The position numbers and the translations under genes were made by a program. The notes beneath the pieces were generated by a model. That model saw only the letters and a list, made by a program, of their open reading frames with translations. It was not told the origin of the DNA and made no database searches. This document shows positions 17,811-26,817 of a DNA stretch of 57,060 nt, piece after piece (the stretch's first letter is position 1; each line of letters opens with the position of its first letter). The DNA comes from Gemmatimonadota bacterium (GTDB lineage Bacteria; Gemmatimonadota; Gemmatimonadetes; Longimicrobiales; Gaopeijiaceae), in NCBI GenBank assembly GCA_028875075.1, contig JAPPGF010000033.1, positions 1 to 57,060 of the forward strand. Direction: 5' to 3'.

Positions 17811-19418
17811 ATGAGCAACTTCGGTGTAATTAACTGGACGATTTTGATCGTCTACGTTGTTGGTAACTTGTTGCTGGGATTTGTGTTGAGCAAACGTATT
17901 CACACAGCACAGGATTATTTTCTCGGGCGACGAACGACACCGTGGTGGGCGATAGGCATCTCTGTCGTCGCAACCTACATCAGCGCGCTGACATTTCTTG
18001 GCGGACCGGCCTGGGCATACTCCGAAGGCTTCTCCGTCATTCTTATTCACATCAATTATCCGATCGCGATTTCCATCGTTATAACAGTGTTCCTACCGTT
18101 CTTTTATAAGAGCGGCGTTGCCTCAATTTTTGATTACCTGGAACGGCGGTTTGGACTGCCGGCTCGAACCGTCATGTCCGGCGTGTTCTTGTTCGGGAAC
18201 GTGGCGTACTCGGGAATCATGCTCTACACAACCGCCTTGGTCCTCGAATTCATTACCGGTATCGATGTTGTAAACTCCATTTTAATCGTTGCTGTTGTGG
18301 CACTTACTTATACGATGCTCGGTGGCATCATGGCAGTTATCTGGACCGATGTCATTCAGACGGTGATTCTATTTCTCGGTGCAATCATCACTGTTGCTCT
18401 ACTAATAGGAGGTCTACCCGAGTCTCTGTCCGGTACATTGCAGACCTTGCAGGCTCAGGGCAAGACGGATCCGTTTGAATATTCATTTGATCCGTCGAAA
18501 GTAGCAACGATTTGGACCGGCATCATCGCTATGTCCATATATCATGTTACCGTTTACGGCGTAAATCAGATGATGGTGCAACGAACGCTTGCAGCGAAGA
18601 CCATTGGAGATGCCAAGAAGGCATACATCTTACTCGCCTATGTCGCCATATTTATTTACATCCTATTTTTCGGTATGGGGCTGCTTTTTAATAGCTACTA
18701 CGGCGGACGTGAATTTGAAAACGGCAACCTGATCGTGATGGAGTTTGTCGCCACGATGGGCTTTCCCGGACTCATGGGCGTCATTACCGCCGCCATTGTG
18801 GCTGCGGCCATGTCGAGCCTGGACTCAAGCCTGAACTCGATGGCGACAGTGACCACGCTCGATTTTTATCAGAAGTTCTTTCGAAAAAAGGGTTCCGATG
18901 GGCACTTTTTAGTTGCTTCTCGTTGGTTCACGGTCTTGTGGGCGATTGTAATGATCGTACCCGCAATCATCTACACAAGGAGCGACGGTTCCGTTTTGGA
19001 GTTACTGAGCAAAATGGGATCTTTCTTCGTTGGTGCAAAATTATCGATGTTCGGGCTCGGCTTCTTTTCCAAACATGCGACCGAGAGAGGAGTCTTGATC
19101 GGCGTAGTTGCCGGATTCATATCGCTATTCTATGTTGAATTCTATGCCGATGTCGCTTGGCCTTGGTATTGTGCGATTGGTGCCATTGTAAGTACGGCGG
19201 TGGGATGGACAGCCAGCGTATTGATCGACGGATGGCAGGACCAATACTCGCTCTATACTGTCAAAGGCCAGTTCAGCAAATACCGGCGTGAACAGTTGCC
19301 CATGAAACAGGACAAGTGGTACGTTGTACCCGGTAGGATTGACCGAGCAAGCTGGTGGCTTTTGGCCTATTTTGTTCTATTTGTGTTGTCCTTGGGGCTG
19401 GTCGAGCGGCTAATTTAG
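17811..19418 (+). CDS. Sodium/solute symporter (SSS, SLC5-like), AT-rich
   Basis: 535 aa inner-membrane carrier with 13-14 helices. It begins with INWTILIVYVVGNLLLGFVL and the family start AQDYFLGRRTTPWWAIGISV. The sodium-site region is visible in ATYISALTFLGGPAWAY and in AAMSSLDSSLNSMATVTTLD. The helix-8/9 loop FFRKKG and a final helix WWLLAYFVLFVLSLGLVERL close the protein. Third codon positions are often A or T, and the gene is visibly less GC-rich than everything within 10 kb, which suggests recent transfer. Relatives carry sugars, sialic acid, amino acids or carboxylates; I cannot choose between them. Confidence 0.93.
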   Translation: MSNFGVINWTILIVYVVGNLLLGFVLSKRIHTAQDYFLGRRTTPWWAIGISVVATYISALTFLGGPAWAYSEGFSVILIHINYPIAISIVITVFLPFFYKSGVASIFDYLERRFGLPARTVMSGVFLFGNVAYSGIMLYTTALVLEFITGIDVVNSILIVAVVALTYTMLGGIMAVIWTDVIQTVILFLGAIITVALLIGGLPESLSGTLQTLQAQGKTDPFEYSFDPSKVATIWTGIIAMSIYHVTVYGVNQMMVQRTLAAKTIGDAKKAYILLAYVAIFIYILFFGMGLLFNSYYGGREFENGNLIVMEFVATMGFPGLMGVITAAIVAAAMSSLDSSLNSMATVTTLDFYQKFFRKKGSDGHFLVASRWFTVLWAIVMIVPAIIYTRSDGSVLELLSKMGSFFVGAKLSMFGLGFFSKHATERGVLIGVVAGFISLFYVEFYADVAWPWYCAIGAIVSTAVGWTASVLIDGWQDQYSLYTVKGQFSKYRREQLPMKQDKWYVVPGRIDRASWWLLAYFVLFVLSLGLVERLI

Positions 19419-19483
19419 TATTGACATCAGAAGTGGGAGCGGAGAGGAGTGGAACGAAGTCCGCGACTTGGCCGCCGCACGGC

Positions 19484-20554
19484 TCAACTTCCGTCCGTGG
19501 CGCGGGCTCCGAGGTATGCCACTCCGAGGGTGAGGACGCCGACCTCGCGTCTCCAAAGCACCTTGCCCGAACCGATGTCGAGGGCGGCCGCCCCGCCGGG
19601 CTCGTCCACCCGGCCCTCCCAAGTAACGTAGGCGATCTCACCGGCGGGATCGATGACAACCCCGTGCGGGAACGTCGCACCGGGCAGTGCGACGCGTCGC
19701 ACCTCCGTCAGGGTGGCCGGGTCGAGCACCGAGACGGACCCGCCCCGGCGGTTCGCAACCACCAGGAGCCGTCCGTCCACCGAGCCCGCAATCTGGGCCG
19801 GTCCTCGGCCGACCGCGACCGTCCCCTCAGGGTCCCCGGTCCGGGAGAAAGCCCGCACCTCGCTGGTTCCGGCCATGGTGACGTAGAAACGAGTGCCGTC
19901 GGGGCTCCACGCGGCGTTCATGGGCGTGTAGGGCGCCGCCCCGGCCGTGTCGGGTTCGGGTCCCGCGGGAAAACGGGTCAGCGTCGTTGCCGAGCCCACA
20001 TCCATCAGGGCGATCTCGTCGGAAAGCGAGCAGGTCACCGCGACGCTGATCCCGGTCGGGTCGACGGCGGCGTGGTGGGGGGCCGGGCACACCAACGGCA
20101 TGGCCGCCACGGTCAGGTCGTGCACATCGACGATGGCCACGCGGCTCTCCTTCCCCAGACCGCCCCGCCAGTAGTCCGCAATGAAGGCGCGGCCGCCGTC
20201 GGGCGTGAGCTCCACCCGTGCCGCCCCGGGAAGGTCGAGCTCGAGGCGCCCGACCAGCCGGTCCCCGTCAGTCTCGTACTTCCAAAGGGTGGGGTGGCCG
20301 TGGGCAAGCGTCACGTACCAGTGGCGCCCGTCGGGGGCGACGGTCACGCCGTGGGGCTCGTCGGTCTCGGTGCGGCGCCGGTCAAGCGAGACGGTGCGCA
20401 GGACGGTCCCGTCGCGCGCGTCCAGCACGTGGACTTCGTCCGTGAAACCGGAGGTGATGTACAAGCGCGGAGCATGCTCTTTCGGACGATCCGGCGAACG
20501 GCCGCAGGCGACCGTCAGCAGCAGCGGGACGAGGGTTGCGAGTCGACGCGGCAT
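19484..20554 (-). CDS. YncE-like beta-propeller lipoprotein
   Basis: 356 aa from the ATG at 20554, which gives a lipoprotein signal MPRRLATLVPLLLTVACGRS with Cys17. The rest is seven propeller repeats with the SVDG/PDG turn: RLYITSGFTDEVHVLDARDG, PHGVTVAPDGRHWYVT, ARVELTPDGGRAFIADYW, HHAAVDPTGISVAVTCS, MNAAWSPDGTRFYVTMAG, AQIAGSVDGRLLVVANRRGG and PHGVVIDPAGEIAYVTWEG. Such propellers act as surface or periplasmic scaffolds or lactonase-like proteins. It starts 47 bp after the stop of the chimeric LVIVD gene and is likely co-transcribed with it. Confidence 0.85.
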   Translation of the reverse strand: MPRRLATLVPLLLTVACGRSPDRPKEHAPRLYITSGFTDEVHVLDARDGTVLRTVSLDRRRTETDEPHGVTVAPDGRHWYVTLAHGHPTLWKYETDGDRLVGRLELDLPGAARVELTPDGGRAFIADYWRGGLGKESRVAIVDVHDLTVAAMPLVCPAPHHAAVDPTGISVAVTCSLSDEIALMDVGSATTLTRFPAGPEPDTAGAAPYTPMNAAWSPDGTRFYVTMAGTSEVRAFSRTGDPEGTVAVGRGPAQIAGSVDGRLLVVANRRGGSVSVLDPATLTEVRRVALPGATFPHGVVIDPAGEIAYVTWEGRVDEPGGAAALDIGSGKVLWRREVGVLTLGVAYLGARATDGS

Positions 20555-20601
20555 CCGAGTCGTGCCGGTTCCCGGCCGAACGGCCCAGCCACGCCACGGC
20601 C

Positions 20602-22221
20602 TCACCGGCCGGGCTCCAGCACGACCAGTCCGCGGTTCAGGTCCGATGCGTACAGCTTGCCGTTGCCGTGAAGTTGGGGCGACCACGCGCAGGTGGCCGC
20701 GGGGTCCAGCATGCAGTCCTCGCCTGCCCCCGCGTACCGGATGAAGGCGGCCTCGCGCCCCTGCCGCTCGAGCCGGCCCATCAGCTCGCCCGTGACGTCC
20801 AGCATCCGCACGCCCTGCTCGTACCAGGCCAGGTAGAGGGTGCCTGCGTCCTCATCCAGCCAGTAGTTGTGCGAAGTGGAGCCCGGGACCTCGTAGGTTG
20901 CCACCTCGCGCGGTCGCGTGATGTCGCTCAGGTCCACCACGTGCATGATCCCGGACGGTCCCATGGAATGGCCGAACTGCTCCTCGCCCACGAAGGCGTA
21001 GCCGGCCTCCGGCCAGTACCAGACGTTGTGGGTCTCGCCGCCCAGGTCCGAGAGGCGGCTCACCTCGACCGGGTTGGCGGGCGACCCACCCGCCATGCCG
21101 TTGCCCACATCCACGATGATGAGCCCGGCATCCCAGTGGGACAGGAAGGCGAGTCCGTCGCGCACGTAGACGTCGTGAAGGAAGCTCGAGCCGCCGTAGA
21201 AGCTGGCGGCCAGCCGCGGGGACGCTGGGTCGGAGACGTCCAGGATACGCAGGCCGCCGCCCACGCCGTCCACCACCAGATAGGCGTAGTCCCCCTCCAG
21301 CCAGGCGTTGTGGACGCCCGGTTCGAGGCCGGTCGAGAAACGGCTGACGACCCGCGGATGGGCGGGGTCGGCCAGGTCGAAGAACGTGACCCCGTTGCGT
21401 CCGCCATCGCTCGCGTCTCCGCCCTCGTGCGTGAGCACGCCCAGGCGGCCGTCCGCCCGGATCTTGACATCGTTGACCGTGCGAGCGTCCACCGTGATCG
21501 AGTCGGAGAGCGTCGGTATGCCCGAACCGTCCAGCGTCCATGCGTAGAGCCGGTTGCCCACCTCCCCCTCGCGGATGCCCCAGGTGCCGGTGTAGGCGTA
21601 GTGGCCGTGAACCCAGAGGTCGGAAGTATGGCGGGCGTCGACGCGACCCGTCCCCACCAGACGAAGCGAACCGCGAATGCCGCGCGGGCGAACCGTCACG
21701 GGCATGCCGGCCGTAGCCATGCGCACGCTGCCGTCCTTCGTGACCGCGGTGCGGGCGACGATCGTCACTTCGCCGGCGGCGTAGGGGACGAACCGGCCCT
21801 CGGCGTCGAACATGCCGCCGCCCGCCGGCGTCACGGACCACGCGACTTCCGCTCCCTCGACCAACGCGCCCGCGCTGTCCCGGACCTGGGCCGCGTAGCG
21901 GACCACGTCACCCTGGCGGACGCTGCCGCTCCCCGAGGAGATGGTGATGTGGGTGCCGTCGACCGCTGCGGCAGCGCGCGCCAGCTCGACCTGCGAGGCT
22001 TCGATGTCGATGCCGTGCAGCTGGCCCGGTTCGACCGCCTCCGCGAGACCGACCGAGATGGTGCCCGGTCCGCAGCCGAGATCGAGGATACGCTGTCGGG
22101 CCTCGAGATGCGGGAGCAAGTAGCGGGCATGGCTCTGCGCGCTGCGGCGACTGAGCATCTCGCGGAATTCCTGGCTGTAGCCCATGGTGTACTCGGCGGT
22201 CTCGTGCGTGCTCTCGGACAT
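20602..22221 (-). CDS. Chimera: methyltransferase N-terminus fused to LVIVD propeller
   Basis: 539 aa from the ATG at 22221 with AGGAG 9 bases upstream. Residues 1-86 are the start of a class I SAM methyltransferase (YTMGYSQEFREMLSRRSAQS, motif I RILDLGCGPGTISVGLAEAV, post-I HGIDIEASQVELARAAA). At about residue 87 the sequence turns into a bacterial Ig-like domain (88-178: ITISSGSGSVRQGDVVRYAA, GAEVAWSV, GEVTIVARTAV) and then LVIVD repeats (183-539: GGGLRILDVSDPASPRLAAS, DAGLIIVDVGNG, SGIMHVVDLSDITRPREVAT). The methyltransferase lacks everything after its second motif and the LVIVD part lacks its usual signal peptide. A deletion joining two genes in frame explains this; an assembly join is the alternative. 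Confidence 0.85.
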   Translation of the reverse strand: MSESTHETAEYTMGYSQEFREMLSRRSAQSHARYLLPHLEARQRILDLGCGPGTISVGLAEAVEPGQLHGIDIEASQVELARAAAAVDGTHITISSGSGSVRQGDVVRYAAQVRDSAGALVEGAEVAWSVTPAGGGMFDAEGRFVPYAAGEVTIVARTAVTKDGSVRMATAGMPVTVRPRGIRGSLRLVGTGRVDARHTSDLWVHGHYAYTGTWGIREGEVGNRLYAWTLDGSGIPTLSDSITVDARTVNDVKIRADGRLGVLTHEGGDASDGGRNGVTFFDLADPAHPRVVSRFSTGLEPGVHNAWLEGDYAYLVVDGVGGGLRILDVSDPASPRLAASFYGGSSFLHDVYVRDGLAFLSHWDAGLIIVDVGNGMAGGSPANPVEVSRLSDLGGETHNVWYWPEAGYAFVGEEQFGHSMGPSGIMHVVDLSDITRPREVATYEVPGSTSHNYWLDEDAGTLYLAWYEQGVRMLDVTGELMGRLERQGREAAFIRYAGAGEDCMLDPAATCAWSPQLHGNGKLYASDLNRGLVVLEPGR

Positions 22222-22439
22222 GGATACCGGCTCCTGTTCGGTTCTGTCCCCGCTGGGGGGTGGCGGAGTTCGAAGGTAGGGGGGCGGCTCCCGACTCGCC
22301 TTCTGAGCCGCGCGTCGGCCGCGGCTCCCGGTGACGCGAGGAATCGCCCTGGCCCGGCAGCCTCGCTCGGTCATCGACGGGCCCCGGAGCCGGCCGGATC
22401 CGGACCGCGCGCGACCGGAGGCCGACGTCTACCGGAGGC

Positions 22440-22703
22440 CTATTTCCTGACGAAGCCGAAATAGACGTAGAGTCCGACCAGAGCCGTGACGAGCACGAGA
22501 CCGATGTTTCCGTAGCGGGGGCTGACCTGCAGTCCCAGGAACAGGACGAACGAGAACGCGAGGTAGAGAGTGGTGATGACGGCGGCGTGAGCGAGGAACT
22601 TGAGGACGCCGCGCCTCCTTCTAGAGCCTCTCACGCTCTGGCGCCTCCCCTTCCCGCTGCGCCCGTGCGCAGCGCTGCTCCGGTGGCTCATGGCCTCCGA
22701 CAC
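22440..22703 (-). CDS. Small two-helix membrane protein
   Basis: 87 aa, unrecognised. A basic N-terminal ~33 residues (GRSGKGRRQSVRGSRRRR) precedes two hydrophobic helices at ~36-58 (LAHAAVITTLYLAFSFVLFL) and ~66-84 (IGLVLVTALVGLYVYFGFV), ending RK. The positive-inside rule places the N-terminus in the cytoplasm. It stands alone on the minus strand upstream of the chimeric gene. The codon bias looks real but an internal start is possible. Confidence 0.55.
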   Translation of the reverse strand: MSEAMSHRSSAAHGRSGKGRRQSVRGSRRRRGVLKFLAHAAVITTLYLAFSFVLFLGLQVSPRYGNIGLVLVTALVGLYVYFGFVRK

Positions 22704-23084
22704 ATCTCATGCCCCCAGTCGCGTCGAAGTTGCTTTGAACCTGCGCGTGCGACAAGTCGCCGTAATCATGCATCCGAAACGCACTGACCACGTCGCCTTT
22801 GAAGGTGGCCGTGGCGCGATCGTCGGTCGTGACCGTTTCAGGCCAGAACGAGCCGCGGAACCCCAAAGGCGGCATGAGGCCGAGGCAGTTTCGGGAGGTC
22901 TGTGGGAACAACTACGCACGATCCTTCGTGAGGAACTACGGCTGATCGAGAAGCGGCTGGACGCCGTGGAGAAGGCGATACTAGTTGTGAGCGGATGCGG
23001 CGGACGTGAGGCAGGACCGGGCCAAGCCCAACGTGGTTCAGAACACAACCACCGCCCCGCTCTTCCTCGCGTTGCGCTGTTTCC
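22704..23084. other. Region without a convincing gene
   Basis: Short frames exist on both strands. The most protein-like piece is on the plus strand near 22900-22985 (LWEQLRTILREELRLIEKRL), a helical stretch that could be a remnant; on the minus strand 22640-22800 also reads openly. Neither has start, length or family features, so I do not call a gene. Confidence 0.35.
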
Positions 23085-23681
23085 TCAGCCTGGCCACGCC
23101 GGTCGGGTGGTTCGGGCCGTCGCAGGTGCCTGCCGGATTGGGGTCGGCGTGGCCGCCGGGAGCGCTCGGCGTACTAGCACGGCCCTCACAAAGCGCTCGA
23201 CGTCATCGGTATCCCACACCGCCTCGCCGTGATGCAGGACCAGGATCCGCCCGTCCCGATCGACGACCCACGACGTGGGCAACCCGCGGAGCCCGAACTC
23301 CCGCGGGATCGGGTCAACCTCCAGATAGATCGGCAGCTCGTAGGGGTGCCGCCGCAGATGCCGTCGCACGGCTCGCTCTCCCTCGGCAGCCACGATCAGG
23401 AACCGGACGTCAGTGTCAGCCAAGCGCGCGACGAGGCGCTCGATCGTCTCCATTTCCCGAACGCACGGCGTGCACCACGACGCCCACAGGTTGATGAAGA
23501 GCACATTCCCGCGAAACGCTTCAAGCTCGACCGGGTCGCCGTCGAGCGGACGGATCGTCCAGTCGTAATCTGCGTGCCCGTAGACCGTGAGGTCCTTTTC
23601 CGTCCCGTTTTGGGCGACGGCGCGCGCGGGTCCCAACGAGAGGAGCGCGGCCAGGGCGACGGCCGCCGCGCGCGTGCTCAA
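23085..23681 (-). CDS. TlpA/ResA-type periplasmic thioredoxin
   Basis: 198 aa with a signal peptide (ALAALLSLGPARAVAQ). The thioredoxin-like fold holds the redox motif WASWCTPC (Cys70 and Cys73), preceded by FRGNVLFINL and followed by the cis-Pro loop GLRGLPTSWVVDRDGRIL. The start overlaps the stop of the TonB receptor upstream (ATGA), so the two are expressed together under the metal-operator promoter at 26008-26035. It probably reduces Cys residues in the envelope, possibly the CGVC pair in the plug of that receptor. The tail after ~170 is Pro/Thr/Arg-rich and looks disordered. Confidence 0.9.
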   Translation of the reverse strand: MSTRAAAVALAALLSLGPARAVAQNGTEKDLTVYGHADYDWTIRPLDGDPVELEAFRGNVLFINLWASWCTPCVREMETIERLVARLADTDVRFLIVAAEGERAVRRHLRRHPYELPIYLEVDPIPREFGLRGLPTSWVVDRDGRILVLHHGEAVWDTDDVERFVRAVLVRRALPAATPTPIRQAPATARTTRPAWPG

Positions 23682-25945
23682 CGGCTCACTCCGTATCGTA
23701 GCCCGAGCATGGCGTGGCGGCCCCGCATGGGTCCGTAGATGTACGCCGTATCGAACGCATCTCCGAAGGGGTTGGCCGGGTCGATGAGCGGACTGGGCTG
23801 CGTGAAGTCGAAGACGTTCTTCACGGACAGATAGAGCGCGGCACGGGCGTCGAGGGTCAGCGTGGCCTGCACGTTGTGGACCGAGTAGGTAGGCGATCGC
23901 TCGGGTCGGGCGAAGGGCTCGTCGTAGCTCGGCAACCGCATCGGGCCGGTAACGCTGCCCGTGTAGTCCAGGCTCAGCGGGAGGGACCGCATGTTGTAGG
24001 TGGCGCCGAACACCGCACGCACACCCGCAGCGAAGAAGTCCTTCTCCCGGCCTCCGCCCGCATCCACCGAGTACACGTCCTGGACGGTCACCCCGGCGGA
24101 GTACAGGAAATGGTCGAAGTCGATGTTCTGGTTGAACGCGACGGAGATACCCCGACTCACGGCGTGCCCGCTCAGGTTGTCGTAGACGATCAGATTGGGG
24201 TCGACGTCGTAGTCGGGGCGGATCCTGTTCGAGAAGCGAGTGTGGAACAGGTCGAGGTCGATCATCATCGGGTTGGGCCCGAACCCGACGATCTGGTTCA
24301 CGTTCAGCGTGACGCTGTGGGAGCGCTCCGGTGCCAGCTTCGAGGCGATCACGACGTCGCGTGCGCCCGAGAGCGCGGCGTGGTCCTCAGTGAAGAGGTT
24401 GACGACGCGGAAGCCGGTACCGGCGTTCAACCGAATCGCGGTGTGCTCCTTCGCGTCCCACTTCAGCGCCAGGCGCGGGGACGGAATCACGCCGTGTTCA
24501 TCGTGATGGTCGGCCCGAAATCCAGCCAGAACCGTCAGCGCGCCACCGGCCATCCGCACTTCGTCCTGGGCGAGGAGTCCGGGGATGAGCCGCCTGTCGA
24601 TCCCGGCCGTGGCGGGTGTGTTGTCGTCGTAGGTCTGGTACCGCGCCGTGGCGCCGATCAACAGGTCGTGCCGACCGACCATCCGCCCCCACAGGGCGTT
24701 CGCGAAGACGATGTGCTGACTGGCGTCGTAGTTCGAGTCGCCGTACCAGGAGTCCTGGTCGTGCCATGCGTAAGAGCCCTCGAAACGGACATCGTCGGAC
24801 CAGCTCGGGAGATACGCGCCGAGCACCTCGACCCGATTCGTACGGATCGACTCGCCGTAGACCTCGCTGCTTCCGCGGTCAGCGGCACTCCACGCCTCGA
24901 CCCCGCCAAACCGATCCTCGTAAATGTACCGCGTGGTCAGCGATGCCCACCCCCGCCCCTCGGAGCTCCAAGCCATTTTCCCGAAGACGACCCCGCGCCT
25001 GTTGAGCGGAAAGTCGGTGAAACCGTCCCCGTTGTCGTCCACGAAGCGGGAATTGTACGCCACGTTGCCCGACAGGACGCCGCTCACGGTGCCCGGTTTG
25101 GTCGAGAGGGCGAAGTCGACGTTGCCTTCCGCGTCGGAGGTTCCCGAAGCATTCAGCGTGAAGCGCGGCGTGAAGCGCGGATCCTTCGTGATGACGTTGA
25201 TCACCCCGGCCATGGCCTCGGACCCGTATAGCGTCGACGACGGACCCTTGATGATCTCCACCTGCTGGATCAGCGCCGGGTTGATCCCGTTGAGACCGTA
25301 GACCGACGCGAGAGAGCTCATGATCGGCATGCCGTCGATGAGCACCGCGGTGTATGGGCCCTCCATTCCGTTGATGCGGAGGCTGTTGGTGTAGCAGACG
25401 CCGCAATCGACCTGCTGGTAGAGACCGTTCACGTGACTGATCGCCTCGACCAGGTTGTTCGTCGCGTTGCGCTGAAGGACGGCCCGAGGCACGACGTTCA
25501 CCTTCACGGGCGAGGCCGACACGGACGCCGCCTTCATCGTCGCGGTCACCGTGATCGCGTCCAGGGCCACCGGATCCCGAACGAGCGTGATGACGGCAAG
25601 CGCAGCTTCCGGGCCCACATCGACCTCCGTCTCGACCGCCGCGTATCCCTGGGCCGAGACGATGACCGTCACTGGGCCGACTTCGAGCCCGGTTAGGCGG
25701 AAACGGCCATCGGCGTCCGCCCGGACACTGCGCGGGGAGCCCTTCAGCGCCACACCGGCGTACGGGATGGCCCGGCCCGAATCGTCCACGATCCGGCCCT
25801 CGACGCTCAGGGAGACGTCTTGGCCCGCGCGGGCCGGGTTCTGCGCGGCGAGGGGCACGGGAAGGGTCAACACGAGGAGGAGTGCGCACGCCGCAGCGGA
25901 TACGATTCCACGGCGGCTGTACACTGGATGACTCAACGCGCTCAT
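23678..25945 (-). CDS. TonB-dependent receptor with CGVC motif in plug
   Basis: 755 aa outer-membrane receptor. Signal peptide (SAAACALLLVLTLPVPLAAQ), CarboxypepD-reg-like domain at ~46-122 (LSVEGRIVDDSGRAIPYAGV), TonB-box region LDAITVTATMK, then the plug. The plug carries VDCGVCYTNSLRINGMEGPY with Cys181 and Cys184, then VLIDGMPIMSSLASVYGL and VEIIKGPSSTLYGSEAMAGV. The barrel ends GRHAMLGLRYGVSR. A Cys-pair in this position marks a subgroup common in Bacteroidetes-like genomes and suggests metal or redox handling. It is followed by an overlapping thioredoxin gene and preceded by a DtxR/IdeR-like operator, so iron, manganese or copper uptake is a fair inference. Confidence 0.92.
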   Translation of the reverse strand: MSALSHPVYSRRGIVSAAACALLLVLTLPVPLAAQNPARAGQDVSLSVEGRIVDDSGRAIPYAGVALKGSPRSVRADADGRFRLTGLEVGPVTVIVSAQGYAAVETEVDVGPEAALAVITLVRDPVALDAITVTATMKAASVSASPVKVNVVPRAVLQRNATNNLVEAISHVNGLYQQVDCGVCYTNSLRINGMEGPYTAVLIDGMPIMSSLASVYGLNGINPALIQQVEIIKGPSSTLYGSEAMAGVINVITKDPRFTPRFTLNASGTSDAEGNVDFALSTKPGTVSGVLSGNVAYNSRFVDDNGDGFTDFPLNRRGVVFGKMAWSSEGRGWASLTTRYIYEDRFGGVEAWSAADRGSSEVYGESIRTNRVEVLGAYLPSWSDDVRFEGSYAWHDQDSWYGDSNYDASQHIVFANALWGRMVGRHDLLIGATARYQTYDDNTPATAGIDRRLIPGLLAQDEVRMAGGALTVLAGFRADHHDEHGVIPSPRLALKWDAKEHTAIRLNAGTGFRVVNLFTEDHAALSGARDVVIASKLAPERSHSVTLNVNQIVGFGPNPMMIDLDLFHTRFSNRIRPDYDVDPNLIVYDNLSGHAVSRGISVAFNQNIDFDHFLYSAGVTVQDVYSVDAGGGREKDFFAAGVRAVFGATYNMRSLPLSLDYTGSVTGPMRLPSYDEPFARPERSPTYSVHNVQATLTLDARAALYLSVKNVFDFTQPSPLIDPANPFGDAFDTAYIYGPMRGRHAMLGLRYGVSR

Positions 25946-25995
25946 TTAGACGACTTGGGCCCGGCTTGGATTTCAGACTCGCCTAATCCTCAAAT

Positions 25996-26009
25996 TTAGT
26001 TGAGCCTAA
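25996..26009 (-). promoter_or_regulatory. DtxR/IdeR-like operator over the receptor promoter
   Basis: Minus strand TTAGGCTCAACTAA is a palindrome-like TTAG-N6-CTAA and agrees at 10 of 14 positions with the iron-repressor consensus TTAGGTTAGCCTAA. It overlaps the -10 element and the start of transcription, the usual place for repression. GCCTAAT occurs again at 25981-25987, 23 bp away, so two repressor dimers might bind. Confidence 0.5.
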
Positions 26010-26035
26010 TTTATCCGGGGCCGAGATCTTGTCAA
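26008..26035 (-). promoter_or_regulatory. Promoter of the CGVC receptor/thioredoxin operon
   Basis: A perfect TTGACA (26035-26030) and TAAATT (26013-26008) are 16 bp apart on the minus strand, about 60 bp ahead of the receptor ATG. The -10 lies in a markedly AT-rich block in otherwise GC-rich DNA. Confidence 0.6.
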
Positions 26036-26214
26036 CGCCTCGATGCCATCCCCTGTTTGTGCAGGCCCACCGGGTGCGTTCGGACGGATCGGACCGTCGG
26101 GCCCGGCTCTTGAGGCCTTTTCCACAGATCGTGCCCGGCACATGTTGCTTGGACCTGGGCGGCTGTTTGCCCGCGTCGTGGCAGATCACCCGACCATTCA
26201 CGACCCGAGGTGCG

Positions 26215-26784
26215 ATGATGAGGATGCGTGGCGCTGGATCGCTCCCGCTGGCCTTGCTGGTCGTAGCGGGATGTGGAGGGGAGGCCGAAGGGGGCAGCGA
26301 AGCTGAGGCGCCGGCGGCGGCAGAGGCACCCGAGCTTGCGTTGCCCGACACGACAGCGGAAGCGGTCTGGGCCCACCTGACCGCCTCGGACTACCAGTCG
26401 TGGGAGCTGTGGCCCGGCACGGACGCGCTCTACGCCGGCACGGAGCCGCACGGCATGCTCCTCACCACCTACGTCAATTCGGTCATGGCCGAGGCGCTCG
26501 CTGAGGGCCGCACGACCGAACTGGCCGACGGCGCGATCGTCGTGAAGGACAACTACATGCCCGACAGCACGTTCGCCGCCAGCACGGTCATGTACCAGGC
26601 TCCCGGGGACTACAACGCCGAGGGCAACGGCTGGTGGTACCTGAAGCGGAACGCGGACGAGAGCGTGGACGCAGCGGGCGGCGCCGGCACCGGCTGCCAC
26701 GGATGCCACGTGGCGGCCGAGGGTGAGGACTACCTCTTCACGTCCCTGCCCGAGTCGGTGGACATGGCGGGTGACGGCCCTTGA
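26215..26784 (+). CDS. Cytochrome P460-type lipoprotein
   Basis: 189 aa. Lipoprotein signal with Cys20 (LLVVAGC), then an Ala/Glu-rich linker and a P460-like domain: SWELWPGTDALYAGTEPHGM, LLTTYVNSVMAEAL, GAIVVKDNYMPDS, GDYNAEGNGWWYLKRN. It ends with the heme attachment motif CHGCH (161-165) preceded by GGAGTG. Members bind a P460 or c-type heme and several oxidise hydroxylamine or detoxify nitric oxide. Only one CxxCH is present, as usual. The double ATG at 26215/26218 leaves the exact start open. It diverges from the metal-regulated receptor operon. Confidence 0.85.
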   Translation: MMRMRGAGSLPLALLVVAGCGGEAEGGSEAEAPAAAEAPELALPDTTAEAVWAHLTASDYQSWELWPGTDALYAGTEPHGMLLTTYVNSVMAEALAEGRTTELADGAIVVKDNYMPDSTFAASTVMYQAPGDYNAEGNGWWYLKRNADESVDAAGGAGTGCHGCHVAAEGEDYLFTSLPESVDMAGDGP

Positions 26785-26817
26785 CCGGCGAGTGACCGCG
26801 AGCGGGGGCAGGGCGTC

